Shown here piece by piece: positions 7,739 through 15,011 of a stretch of 27,504 nt of DNA; the stretch's first letter is position 1; every line of letters starts with the position of its first letter. A program made the position numbers and the translations under genes. The notes beneath the pieces are model-generated. The model made no database searches and was not told the DNA's origin. It saw only the letters and a list, made by a program, of their open reading frames with translations. Source of the DNA: Prevotellaceae bacterium UBA3627. Its GTDB lineage: Bacteria; Bacteroidota; Bacteroidia; Bacteroidales; Bacteroidaceae. The DNA is taken from positions 1 through 27,504 of the forward strand of contig DFLE01000031.1 of NCBI GenBank assembly GCA_002373375.1, in the 5' to 3' direction.

Positions 7739-8824
7739 TTATTTCAGGTTTCCTACGTTCAGGCTGGAAGACTTCTTCATCACGCTTACCTTCTGTCCGT
7801 CGGTCAAGTGATGAACGCCTGAGGCTACTATCATGTTGCAGTTTTGCAAGCCGTCAGAGATGAAGAAGTTTTCATCATTGTCTATACGCTCTATCTTTAC
7901 CTCGGTCTTTTTTATGGTTGATGACTTCTTGTCATATACGAACACGAAGCTCTTCTGTCCTTCAGACCACACAGCGCCCATAGGCACCTTTGTGCCATGA
8001 CTGGCAGTGTACTTCTGTTCAGCCTCTACCATGGCGGTCATACCCGGTGTGATGCCGGGAACATTCTCTTGTAGTGCCAGGCGCATCTCATACAGATGAT
8101 TGTCGTTGGCGGTGGCAGCTACGCTCCTCACGGCAAGGGGGAAAGACTTTCCCGGCATAGAACTGAATGTTGCTGTGTAGTTGACACCCTGCCTGCACTG
8201 TGCATAGGCACGCTCAGGTATATTGATAACTACATCTACGCCCTTGGATGAATATACCGACAACACGGGCATTCCGGGAATGGTAGTCTCCTTAGCCTCC
8301 TTGTAAACATTCTCTACATATCCGCTGAAAGGTGCGCGGATAAGGCAGTCAGATAGCTGGTTACGATGGTGCGCCAGCTTCTCTGTAATCTGTTGCAGAC
8401 CGTAGCGTGCCTTGTCATAGCTGTTGTCGCTTACGGCATTCTCATTGTGCATTGCCATGACGCGTTCACATTCAGCCTTCACCTGCTGATATTCTGCCTC
8501 GGTAGCCCGCAGTTGTGTATTATAGTCACGAGCGTCCAGACGTGCTATTACCTGTCCGGCATTAACGTGGTCGCCTTCTTTTACCAATACCTGTGCTATT
8601 GTCCCGGCAACCTTGAATGATAAGTCCGTCTTGTTCATAGCCTCCGTCTTGGCAGGGTATGATGCGCAGATGCCTTCAGCCGACGGGGCTATCTCAACGA
8701 CATTCACCAGTTGAGGCTGGTCTTGCTTTTTCTCCTTGCAGGCTGCAGCTATACAGAGCAGCAGAGTAAGAGTGAGCACTGTTGTGCTGTAGTATGTAAG
8801 ATTCTTTCTCATCATTTCAGTCAT
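7739..8824 (-). CDS. RND periplasmic adaptor (membrane fusion) lipoprotein
   Basis: A 361-residue adaptor that would bridge the RND pump and the TolC-like channel. The N terminus is a lipoprotein signal with the lipobox IAAAC (Cys29). Next come the first half of the lipoyl/barrel-sandwich domain (GTIAQVLVKEGDHVNAGQ…IARLDARDY), an alpha-helical hairpin about residues 100-160, the returning half (LIRAPFSGYV), a beta-barrel domain, and a membrane-proximal C-terminal domain (DGLQNCNMIVASGVHHLTDGQKV). The start at 8824 lies 10 bp after the channel gene; MMRKN two codons later (8815) is an alternative. The helical hairpin is short compared with AcrA, as in many Bacteroidetes adaptors. Confidence 0.9.
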   Translation of the reverse strand: MTEMMRKNLTYYSTTVLTLTLLLCIAAACKEKKQDQPQLVNVVEIAPSAEGICASYPAKTEAMNKTDLSFKVAGTIAQVLVKEGDHVNAGQVIARLDARDYNTQLRATEAEYQQVKAECERVMAMHNENAVSDNSYDKARYGLQQITEKLAHHRNQLSDCLIRAPFSGYVENVYKEAKETTIPGMPVLSVYSSKGVDVVINIPERAYAQCRQGVNYTATFSSMPGKSFPLAVRSVAATANDNHLYEMRLALQENVPGITPGMTAMVEAEQKYTASHGTKVPMGAVWSEGQKSFVFVYDKKSSTIKKTEVKIERIDNDENFFISDGLQNCNMIVASGVHHLTDGQKVSVMKKSSSLNVGNLK

Positions 8825-8834
8825 TATAACCTTC

Positions 8835-10256
8835 CTATATCCTTCCGGCAGCTTTGCGCCATTTCATCATTTTTACTTTCGCCATATATCGCGACTCTAT
8901 CAGTTGGGCATAAGCCTCCTGCCACAACACTTGTGCCGTAAGCAGGTCGCTCAGCGTCTCCATGCCCACGGAGTATGCGCTGCGGCTGAGGTGCAGGTTC
9001 TCCTCACACTGTTCTAAGTTGCGTTTCCTTAGTTGCAGCTCCAGTTGTGCCTCGTCCACTTCGTTGGCTTGCTGCTGCAGGTCAAGGTTCATCTTGCCTG
9101 TCAGTTCTTCCTGCCTGAGCAGTTCCTGCTGCAGAGCCTCCTTGGCAGCCGCAACCTTGTGCTTCGTTTCGTTAGCGTGGAATAGTGGCACCTTGAGCAC
9201 GGCTCCCACAGCCATATTGAATTCGCTGCGGAACAGTTTGCTATTTTGCAGTTCCATACCGTCGAGGAACGATGCATTTAGCATAAATCCCAGCTGTGGC
9301 ATATAGGCCGCCTTCTCCATGCGCACCTTCTCATATGCCATCTGTGAGTTGAGCTCAAGTAACTGGTATTCAGTCCTGTCTGTTACACTGGCGTTCTTGT
9401 CAACAAGCTCCACCATATCTTCATCATGCTGCTCCGCTGGTTCTATCATGCTGTCAAGAGGCTTGCCTATGAGCTGGCAGAGGTTCATCCTTGCCAGTCG
9501 TATGCCATTCTCTGCCTGACGTATCTTCAGTTCGGCATCAGACTTCTTCACTGCCACCTTCATTTCGTCGTTACGGCTTGCCATGCCGTGTTTTACGGCA
9601 CTCTTCACCTCTTTGTCTATCTGGTTAAGCAATGAGTCATACTGGTGTGCCACCTTCTCCATCTCCTTGGCTTTTACCAATAGCTGGTATGCCTCATACA
9701 CTTCCACGACAATCTTCTCGCGGGCAAGCTCCTGTGCGTGGGTGGCCATCTTCACACCCAGCAGCCCCATCCTGTTAGCAGTGGAAATCTTTCCGCCGGT
9801 ATATACAGGCTGTTCCAACAAGATATTAGCCATCAGTAAGTTCTTAGCCTTGAATTCTATCTCAGGGTTCAGAGGCTGTATGGTTCGTGCAAATCCATTT
9901 GAAATCTGTCTGCGCAGAGCATCGTTCACTAAAAGAGGAAACGTGTGTTGTATCTGTTGCCCGACAAGGTTGCCGAGAGGTGTGGCGATGTCCATTATAG
10001 CATTAGCGTTAAACGTGCTATATATGCCAGACGCATTAAGGCTGATGTTGGGAAAGTAATTGGCATATACAGACTTATGGGTATGCTTGTACTGGCTCAC
10101 CATGTGGTCGGTGGCCTGTATCTGCTTGTTAGACATCATTGCCATCTTGACACACTCGTCAAGGGTCATGACCTGCGCCTTGCTGATACTTGCCAGTAGT
10201 AACAGGCATATCAGCATTGCTGGTCTGGTTAAACTGCTTATTTTATTTCTTCTCAT
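8835..10256 (-). CDS. TolC-like outer-membrane efflux channel
   Basis: A 473-residue outer-membrane factor. Residues 1-27 form a Sec signal peptide ending in SISKA before QVMTLDECV; the TLDECVKMAMMSN segment is the usual N-terminal motif of the family. Two OEP repeats follow, with long heptad-like helices (about 165-245 and 345-435) that would build the periplasmic tunnel. It is the first gene of a channel-adaptor-pump operon, with gaps of 10 and 13 bp to the next two genes. The order with the channel gene first is common in Bacteroidetes. No local regulator gene is present, so control probably lies in the promoter and leader at 10257-10561. Confidence 0.9.
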   Translation of the reverse strand: MRRNKISSLTRPAMLICLLLLASISKAQVMTLDECVKMAMMSNKQIQATDHMVSQYKHTHKSVYANYFPNISLNASGIYSTFNANAIMDIATPLGNLVGQQIQHTFPLLVNDALRRQISNGFARTIQPLNPEIEFKAKNLLMANILLEQPVYTGGKISTANRMGLLGVKMATHAQELAREKIVVEVYEAYQLLVKAKEMEKVAHQYDSLLNQIDKEVKSAVKHGMASRNDEMKVAVKKSDAELKIRQAENGIRLARMNLCQLIGKPLDSMIEPAEQHDEDMVELVDKNASVTDRTEYQLLELNSQMAYEKVRMEKAAYMPQLGFMLNASFLDGMELQNSKLFRSEFNMAVGAVLKVPLFHANETKHKVAAAKEALQQELLRQEELTGKMNLDLQQQANEVDEAQLELQLRKRNLEQCEENLHLSRSAYSVGMETLSDLLTAQVLWQEAYAQLIESRYMAKVKMMKWRKAAGRI

Positions 10257-10526
10257 ATATCAACTTATTCAAGTTTCGCTCAACTTGTTGGGTTATCAGG
10301 TTTTGAGACAAGCTCAAGCATGAATGCATGTTTAGGCAAGCGTCACTGCGTGCCGAGCGATAAGGTCGTAAGGTCATGAGGTGAAATATGTTTAATTGTG
10401 GTGAATAGTTGCCTAATATCACCTTAAAACCTTGAAGTAAAGCGACCTCAAAACCTTAAACCTCAACGAAACTGAAGCTTGCGAAACTCGAATTAATAAT
10501 AAATCATACCTTTTATTAAGGTTATA
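10257..10526 (-). promoter_or_regulatory. Long structured 5' leader of the RND operon
   Basis: About 270 nt between the predicted transcription start and the channel ATG, with no convincing reading frame. Seen on the minus strand: complementary 13-nt arms at 10445-10457 and 10370-10382 (11 of 13 positions pair), an inner GGTGA/TCACC pair inside the large loop, and a 6-bp hairpin CAAGTT/AACTTG (10270-10287) ending 13 nt before the ATG, where it could affect ribosome access. ACCTT/AAGGT words recur, so alternative pairings are possible. Not a riboswitch class I recognise. Confidence 0.4.
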
Positions 10527-10530
10527 TATG

Positions 10531-10561
10531 CAAAGTTACAAAAAAAAAGAAAATAATCAAA
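10531..10561 (-). promoter_or_regulatory. Promoter of the RND efflux operon
   Basis: Read on the minus strand: TTTG (10561-10558), a 19-bp spacer and TAACTTTG (10538-10531), a full match to the Bacteroidetes consensus. Confidence 0.8.
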
Positions 10562-10766
10562 TCTTTCCTTAAATATTTACATATGTTCAGTTTCGCAGTG
10601 CCTTTTTATTTCTATAAAATATGCGATGTCATGCATTTTAATTTGGTTGTTTTGTGTTTTATGTGTATTTTATGCATAATATTCCATATAATGCAAAAAT
10701 GTGCAAAGAATATTTGTAGAACTATAATATTTACAAATTTAACAGCCATATTTCAGAGAAAATTAT

Positions 10767-10774
10767 TAACTTTG
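10767..10774 (+). promoter_or_regulatory. -7 box for the restriction-modification unit
   Basis: TAACTTTG, 30 bp before the methyltransferase ATG. No strong -33 box is at the expected distance. The preceding 10562-10766 is very A+T-rich, has no gene, and carries repeated ATGCA words (for example near 10632, 10674, 10692) that could bind a regulator; no controller protein gene is visible. Confidence 0.55.
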
Positions 10775-10804
10775 CACGAAATATGCATCGTATAGATTAC
10801 ACTA

Positions 10805-12154
10805 ATGGCAAAAAATGTTAAATATACAGAAATAGAGGTAGAGCAACAATCAGACTTAGTCGCAGAACCACAGTTTGAATTATTTTTCAACAATGGTGAG
10901 GAAGAACGACATGAGGAAGGAACACTAAGGGTTCTGTCCTTATTTTCAGGATGTGGCGGAATGGATTTAGGTCTTGAAGGTGGTTTTATGTGCCATCGCA
11001 ACTCTGTGACTAATCCCGATTGGATAGACTATCAAGTTAATGACAATTGGGTAATGCTTAATCGAAATCTATTTAGAACTGTATTTGCTTGTGATATTTT
11101 AGAAGATGCTCGACTGACATGGCTAAACTATATGTCTCGCTATCATGTCAATCCCAATATCTATCATTTAGATAGTATTGTTGACCTTGTAAAACTACAA
11201 AAGAATGGCCAGGACATTTTTCCACATGATATAGATATTGTAACAGGCGGATTTCCTTGTCAAGATTTTAGTGTTGCAGGTAAAAGAAGAGGTTTTGACT
11301 CCAAAGTTTCACACAATGGAGAGAGAAGAGTCAATGATGAGCCGTCCGAAGAAACTAGAGGTAAACTCTATATGTGGATGAAGCAGGTCATCGATATTGT
11401 TCAGCCCAAGATGTTTATTGCAGAAAATGTCAAAGGATTGGTAAGTCTCGGCGATGTAAAGGAAATAATACAACGAGATTTTTCAACAGCCAATGGAAAC
11501 GATTATATCGTTCTTGACCCACAAATACTTCATGCTGGTAATTATGGCGTGCCAGAGACACGTGAACGTGTGTTCTTTATTGGAATAAAACGTTCGGCAT
11601 TAAAACCGCAAGCCATAGAAGCATTAGAAAAAAATGATATTCCACAAGACTACAACCCATATCCTTTACCCACCCATAATTTTAATATTGAGAAGGAAGG
11701 ACTATCTCACCCAGTAACTTGTAGGGATGTGCTGGGAGATTTACCTGAACCAGAACACTCAGAAGACTTGTCGCAAAAGTTTTTCTCATGTGCAAAGTTT
11801 CTTAGCAATGGTAGTCAAGGGCAAACTGAAATAAACATGGAGGGACTTGGGCCGACAATACGATCGGAACATCATGGTAACATTGAATTTCGCAGATTAT
11901 CCCTAGAACATGGTGGAAAAAATGAAGAAGAATTAAATAAAGGACTTATGGAACGCAGGCTAACCCCACGTGAATGTGCCCTAATCCAAACATTCCCACC
12001 TGACTATCCTTTCGTTTTTCACAAAATTGCTTCTAGGAAATATGCTGTCAGTCCCTCAGGGGCATACAAAGTAATTGGTAATGCCGTCCCCCCCGTATTG
12101 GCTTACAATATAGCAAGAAAAATTCAAAAAGTATGGCCTTTATATTTTGATTAA
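10805..12154 (+). CDS. DNA (cytosine-5-)-methyltransferase of a type II R-M system
   Basis: A 449-residue C5-cytosine methyltransferase with the family motifs in order: motif I FSGCGGMDLG (47-56, AdoMet binding), motif IV GGFPCQDFS with catalytic Cys152, motif VI ENV (207-209), motif VIII GVPETRER (248-255), motif IX RRLTPRECALIQTFP (384-398) and motif X GNAVPPVLA (425-433). The variable target-recognition region lies about 265-380, so the modified sequence cannot be read. The segment between motifs I and IV is longer than in minimal enzymes. Base composition is A+T-rich: hand counts of two 60-base lines in the next gene gave 38-42% G+C, against about 62% in lines of the efflux operon and GH31 genes. 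The endonuclease gene follows after 2 bp. Confidence 0.93.
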   Translation: MAKNVKYTEIEVEQQSDLVAEPQFELFFNNGEEERHEEGTLRVLSLFSGCGGMDLGLEGGFMCHRNSVTNPDWIDYQVNDNWVMLNRNLFRTVFACDILEDARLTWLNYMSRYHVNPNIYHLDSIVDLVKLQKNGQDIFPHDIDIVTGGFPCQDFSVAGKRRGFDSKVSHNGERRVNDEPSEETRGKLYMWMKQVIDIVQPKMFIAENVKGLVSLGDVKEIIQRDFSTANGNDYIVLDPQILHAGNYGVPETRERVFFIGIKRSALKPQAIEALEKNDIPQDYNPYPLPTHNFNIEKEGLSHPVTCRDVLGDLPEPEHSEDLSQKFFSCAKFLSNGSQGQTEINMEGLGPTIRSEHHGNIEFRRLSLEHGGKNEEELNKGLMERRLTPRECALIQTFPPDYPFVFHKIASRKYAVSPSGAYKVIGNAVPPVLAYNIARKIQKVWPLYFD

Positions 12155-12156
12155 AT

Positions 12157-13290
12157 ATGGATGCGAACAATAACATAATTGCAATCAGGAAAATAGATGT
12201 CGCTCTGGCTCATCAAGCTTTTGTCGAGTTAATGGAAAGAACAGAAAATATACTTAACACTGAGGCAGCAGCTAACCCCAACGAGTATAGACAACTAAAT
12301 TCTATTACCTTAGAACCTTGTGCAGTTGAAAAAATAAAGTTGGCATGTGATAATTCACCTTTTGATGCAAATGAAGTCAAATTAATCTCAGGTCAAAGAT
12401 TTCCTGATATTATCGCAAATGAATATTATGGCGTCGAGGTTAAATCAACAAAATATGACCATTGGAAGAGTACTGGTAGCAGTATTGTAGAAACTACACG
12501 TGTTGAAAATGTTGATGATATATACATGCTGTTTGGCAAACTAGGCGGAAATATTCCTGAATTCAAGTGCAGACCATATCAAGAAGTATTATATGACATT
12601 GCTGTCACTCATTCTCCTAGATATTTGATAGATATGGAATTAAAAGAGAATGAAACTATCTTTTCAAAGATGGGGACCACTTATGATGATTTTCGCACTT
12701 CACCTGATAACATATCAAAAGTAAGACGATATTATAAGGAACAGGCTCTCCAACAGAAAAGATACGAAATGCCTTGGTGGATAACGTCGGATAATGTTGA
12801 AACTGCACATTCATTCAATTTGAAATTGTGGAACACACTGGATGTTAAGGAAAAACGCAATTTGCAAATAAAATGTATGATTTTGTTCCCCGAAGCATTA
12901 AACCCCGCTCCCAGCAAGACAAAGTACAACAATACGACGCTTTGGTTATGTTCTTATAATCAAGTAATCAACCCCAATATTAGAGATTTGTATTCTGCAG
13001 GAGGTAAGATTACACATGTAAATAAAAAACGTATAAAGACTCCTGCCGCACAAGTCTTTAATGTAATAGTAAGTTATTCTGACGAAATCAAGGAGGTGTT
13101 AACACATCCATCACCAGAGATGTGTCAGATGATAGAAGAATTTAACCCGGTTTTATTACAAAGCAAAAACATGTATGAAGCATGGTTAAATATATGTTGT
13201 GATTTTGCGAAAAAGAACAACGTAGATCTGCGAAAATGGATTGCAGAAAAACCTGTTTTTACGTTTAGTAAAAAAAAAGTAGAAGAGTAA
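12157..13290 (+). CDS. Type II restriction endonuclease, PD-(D/E)XK fold
   Basis: A 377-residue protein with no confident named family. It is called an endonuclease because it starts 2 bp after the cytosine methyltransferase gene and has a clear PD-(D/E)XK nuclease motif: Pro83-Asp84, nine residues, then Glu94-Val-Lys96 in GVEVKSTK, with Asp, Glu and Lys as metal-binding and catalytic residues. The N-terminal third is mostly helical and the C-terminal part (from about 230) would hold specificity or dimer contacts. It should cut the unmethylated site that the partner enzyme modifies, protecting against phage and plasmid DNA. No Shine-Dalgarno sequence is obvious; translation is probably coupled to the methyltransferase. 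Same low G+C content as its partner, consistent with joint transfer. Confidence 0.82.
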   Translation: MDANNNIIAIRKIDVALAHQAFVELMERTENILNTEAAANPNEYRQLNSITLEPCAVEKIKLACDNSPFDANEVKLISGQRFPDIIANEYYGVEVKSTKYDHWKSTGSSIVETTRVENVDDIYMLFGKLGGNIPEFKCRPYQEVLYDIAVTHSPRYLIDMELKENETIFSKMGTTYDDFRTSPDNISKVRRYYKEQALQQKRYEMPWWITSDNVETAHSFNLKLWNTLDVKEKRNLQIKCMILFPEALNPAPSKTKYNNTTLWLCSYNQVINPNIRDLYSAGGKITHVNKKRIKTPAAQVFNVIVSYSDEIKEVLTHPSPEMCQMIEEFNPVLLQSKNMYEAWLNICCDFAKKNNVDLRKWIAEKPVFTFSKKKVEE

Positions 13291-13320
13291 AAAAAGAAAA
13301 TCTCTACAAATAAAACATCC

Positions 13321-13345
13321 CCCTTTTCCGCATAGCGGAGAGGGG
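13321..13345 (+). terminator. Hairpin after the R-M genes
   Basis: Eleven-base-pair stem (13321-13331 with 13335-13345, two G-U pairs) and a 3-nt loop ATA, 30 bp after the endonuclease stop. No U-tract follows on the plus strand, so termination is likely but not certain. Confidence 0.6.
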
Positions 13346-13432
13346 AATGTGACTACGGAGAAATTCAGTATGTATGTTTTGTTAGATGACGCTTGCGCAA
13401 CTTGACATTTATTTCAAACCACCAAATAAAAA

Positions 13433-13490
13433 GACGAAGAATCCCTAATTTACGCCTTCACCCCATGTGGGAGGCTGGGGAATCTTTGTC
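13433..13490. repeat. Large imperfect inverted repeat, 14-bp arms
   Basis: Arms 13433-13446 and 13477-13490 pair at 13 of 14 positions (two G-U pairs, one A-A mismatch) around a 30-nt loop that can itself fold partly (CCTTC with GGGAGG). It lies in the gene-free 13291-14102 region; its role is unknown. Confidence 0.6.
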
Positions 13491-13663
13491 GTGAAGCGAA
13501 AAGTTGACACTTTGTTATATTTTCGATGATTTTGTGACACATTGATTTTTATAACCTCAAATTCCTTGCGATAAAATCCAACAACGGGAAATTGTTTTCG
13601 TACACGCGAATTTTTGCGATTTCTGTAAATTGCTGATAATCAGTGATGAGATTTTTTCAAGGA

Positions 13664-13773
13664 TGTAAAAGCATACAAATTCGGTTGTGAAAGCATAGGT
13701 TTTACACTGTAAAAGCTATGCTTTCACAGCCTGAAAGCTATCATATTAGAGCGTAAAAGCTATCAGATTACGT
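13664..13773. repeat. Five tandem 22-bp units with TRAAAGC core
   Basis: Five head-to-tail units of exactly 22 bp begin at 13664, 13686, 13708, 13730 and 13752. In every unit position 3 is T, position 4 is a purine, positions 5-9 are AAAGC and position 17 is T; units 1-2 continue ATA and units 3-5 continue TAT. The remainder diverges. Units 2 and 3 also form a nearly perfect inverted repeat (13686-13728: 13 bp, one G-G mismatch, 6 bp, 3-nt loop). No reading frame crosses the array. The period, directly countable, resembles an array of protein-binding sites such as iterons; no Rep gene is present. Confidence 0.85.
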
Positions 13774-13774
13774 T

Positions 13775-13815
13775 GTCTGGGTAGGTGAAAACATCTTTTT
13801 TTCGCCAGCCCAGAT
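13775..13815. repeat. 17-bp hairpin directly after the 22-bp array
   Basis: Arms 13775-13791 and 13799-13815 pair at 16 of 17 positions (three G-U wobbles, one A-A mismatch) around a 7-nt loop. A T-rich stretch follows at about 13817-13860, so it could be a plus-strand terminator, but no plus-strand gene lies within 480 bp upstream. Confidence 0.65.
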
Positions 13816-13828
13816 AGTTTTATGCCTT

Positions 13829-13849
13829 TTTTCTCTTTTCTCTTTTCTC
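13829..13849 (+). repeat. Three tandem TTTTCTC heptamers
   Basis: TTTTCTC repeated three times without interruption, within a longer pyrimidine tract (13825-13860). A simple-sequence tract that could vary in copy number by slippage. The following 13861-14043 shows no gene; a short inverted repeat GACGGC/GCCGTC occurs near 13943-13958. Confidence 0.75.
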
Positions 13850-14043
13850 TTATTTTCATTTTTAGGTTGGTTGTATTAAAAAGTCATATTGTAAGCAAAA
13901 ACAGAGATTGTCTGACAAAATGTATAAGCGAGAAGGGGGGAGGGACGGCTTGCCGTCTGGGTTCGTAGTACTGCGATATGGCGTCGGTACTCTATTTATA
14001 ATCAACAATTTTTAATGTCTTGTGTAAAATTTACCTAAAATAA

Positions 14044-14075
14044 TTTGGAGGTTTGAAATATTGTTCTTAACTTTG
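14044..14075 (+). promoter_or_regulatory. Promoter of the Nudix regulator gene
   Basis: TTTG at 14044-14047, a 20-bp spacer and TAACTTTG at 14068-14075. The ATG at 14103 follows a Shine-Dalgarno-like AGAAGGA at 14094-14100, rarer than usual in this group. Confidence 0.72.
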
Positions 14076-14102
14076 TGGTGTAAAAATTACTCAAGAAGGA
14101 TT

Positions 14103-14795
14103 ATGGAAGAGAAAATGTATAGTTACAAGTACCCGCATCCGTCAGTGACGACGGACTGCGTGATGTTTGGTTTTGACGGGACGAAGCTGCAGGTGCTGCT
14201 CGTGGAGAGGGGCATGGAGCCGTATAAGGGGAAGTGGGCGTTCCCGGGTGGTTTCGTGAAGATGGATGAGTCATGCGAGGATGGTGCGCTGCGTGAGCTG
14301 CAGGAGGAGACGGGCTTGACGGGGGCGTACATTGAGCAGTTTCATACCTTCAGCGAGCCGAACCGTGACCCGAGGGAGAGGGTGATAACGGTGGCTTACT
14401 ATGCCTTGGTGAGGATACAGGATGTGAAGGCGGGGGATGACGCGGCAAAGGCGGAGTGGTTCGCACTCGACAATGTGCCACAGCTGGCGTTTGACCATGA
14501 CAGGATTCTCAGGGAGGCGCTGAAACGTCTGCGTGAGCGTATCCACTTTGAACCGATAGGCTTTGAGCTGCTGCCGGAGGCGTTTACGTTGAGGCAACTG
14601 CAGAACCTGTATGAGGCTATCCTGGACGTGAGGTTTGACAGGAGTAATTTTGCTAAGAAGATGCTGCATTTCAATATTCTTACGCAGCTGGAGGAGACGG
14701 TATGGCCTACGCCGAAGCGTGAGGCATATCTGTATAGTTTCAATGAGGAGAGCTATAATGAGTTAAAACAAAAAGGATTCCGTCTGGAGTTTTGA
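14103..14795 (+). CDS. Nudix hydrolase/winged-helix protein of the NrtR-like regulator family
   Basis: A 230-residue protein. The N-terminal Nudix domain (about 1-145) has a full Nudix box, GX5EX7REUXEEXGU, in GGFVKMDESCEDGALRELQEETGL (written in two parts: GGFVKMDESCEDG and ALRELQEETGL). The C-terminal part (about 155-230; LPEAFTLRQLQNLYEAIL, then NFAKKMLHFNIL) matches the winged-helix module of NrtR-type transcription factors, which sense ADP-ribose or NAD intermediates, or sugars in AraR-like Bacteroidetes members. The complete box suggests that catalysis or nucleotide binding is retained. ATG 14103 is chosen over 14061, which lies in the promoter. Next to an ADP-ribosylglycohydrolase gene, which supports an ADP-ribose role; control of the nearby GH31 gene is an alternative. 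Confidence 0.85.
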   Translation: MEEKMYSYKYPHPSVTTDCVMFGFDGTKLQVLLVERGMEPYKGKWAFPGGFVKMDESCEDGALRELQEETGLTGAYIEQFHTFSEPNRDPRERVITVAYYALVRIQDVKAGDDAAKAEWFALDNVPQLAFDHDRILREALKRLRERIHFEPIGFELLPEAFTLRQLQNLYEAILDVRFDRSNFAKKMLHFNILTQLEETVWPTPKREAYLYSFNEESYNELKQKGFRLEF

Positions 14796-15011
14796 CACGG
14801 ATTATAAAGTTGACATGATTAAGTTCTAACACGAATTATCATGAATTGCCCACGCACTCGGCACTTCTTTGTCAGGCAAAGCATCACATAGTGCTGAGCG
14901 GTGACGCTTTCTTGCGCTCCGTAGGTGCTCAGGCACTTCGTGGAGGTCTTGCAAAGAATTGTCATGAATTATAACGATATTATACAATTAGAAAAGAAAG
15001 GAAACAAGAAC
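14796..15011. repeat. Intergenic region with clustered CAYGRATT words
   Basis: CAYGRATT words occur at 14796, 14830, 14840 and 14963, with a shortened form at 14814. The 15-bp sequence GAATTRTCATGAATT appears twice (14833-14847 and 14956-14970) with one difference, bracketing a more G+C-rich 108-bp segment that contains an inverted repeat (about 14855-14866 with 14889-14899). No TAnnTTTG box was found here, so the next gene may be co-transcribed with the Nudix gene, or its promoter is unusual. Confidence 0.5.

Noticed and set aside
4627..10256. Several plus-strand open frames of 60-160 codons opposite the efflux operon
   Set aside because: All lie opposite strongly supported genes of the efflux operon, lack promoters, and show no recognisable domain.
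10805..13290. Larger phage-defence island
   Set aside because: Only the two R-M genes are present; genes on either side are an efflux operon and a Nudix regulator, with no other defence or mobility gene.
13384..13404. Integron attC-like site (GTTAGAT fits GTTRRRY)
   Set aside because: Only one short box matches, there is no partner box with the needed symmetry, and no integrase or cassette array is present.
13664..13773. CRISPR array
   Set aside because: The units are 22 bp head to tail with no separate spacers, the repeat core is only about 7 bp, and no cas genes are in the window.
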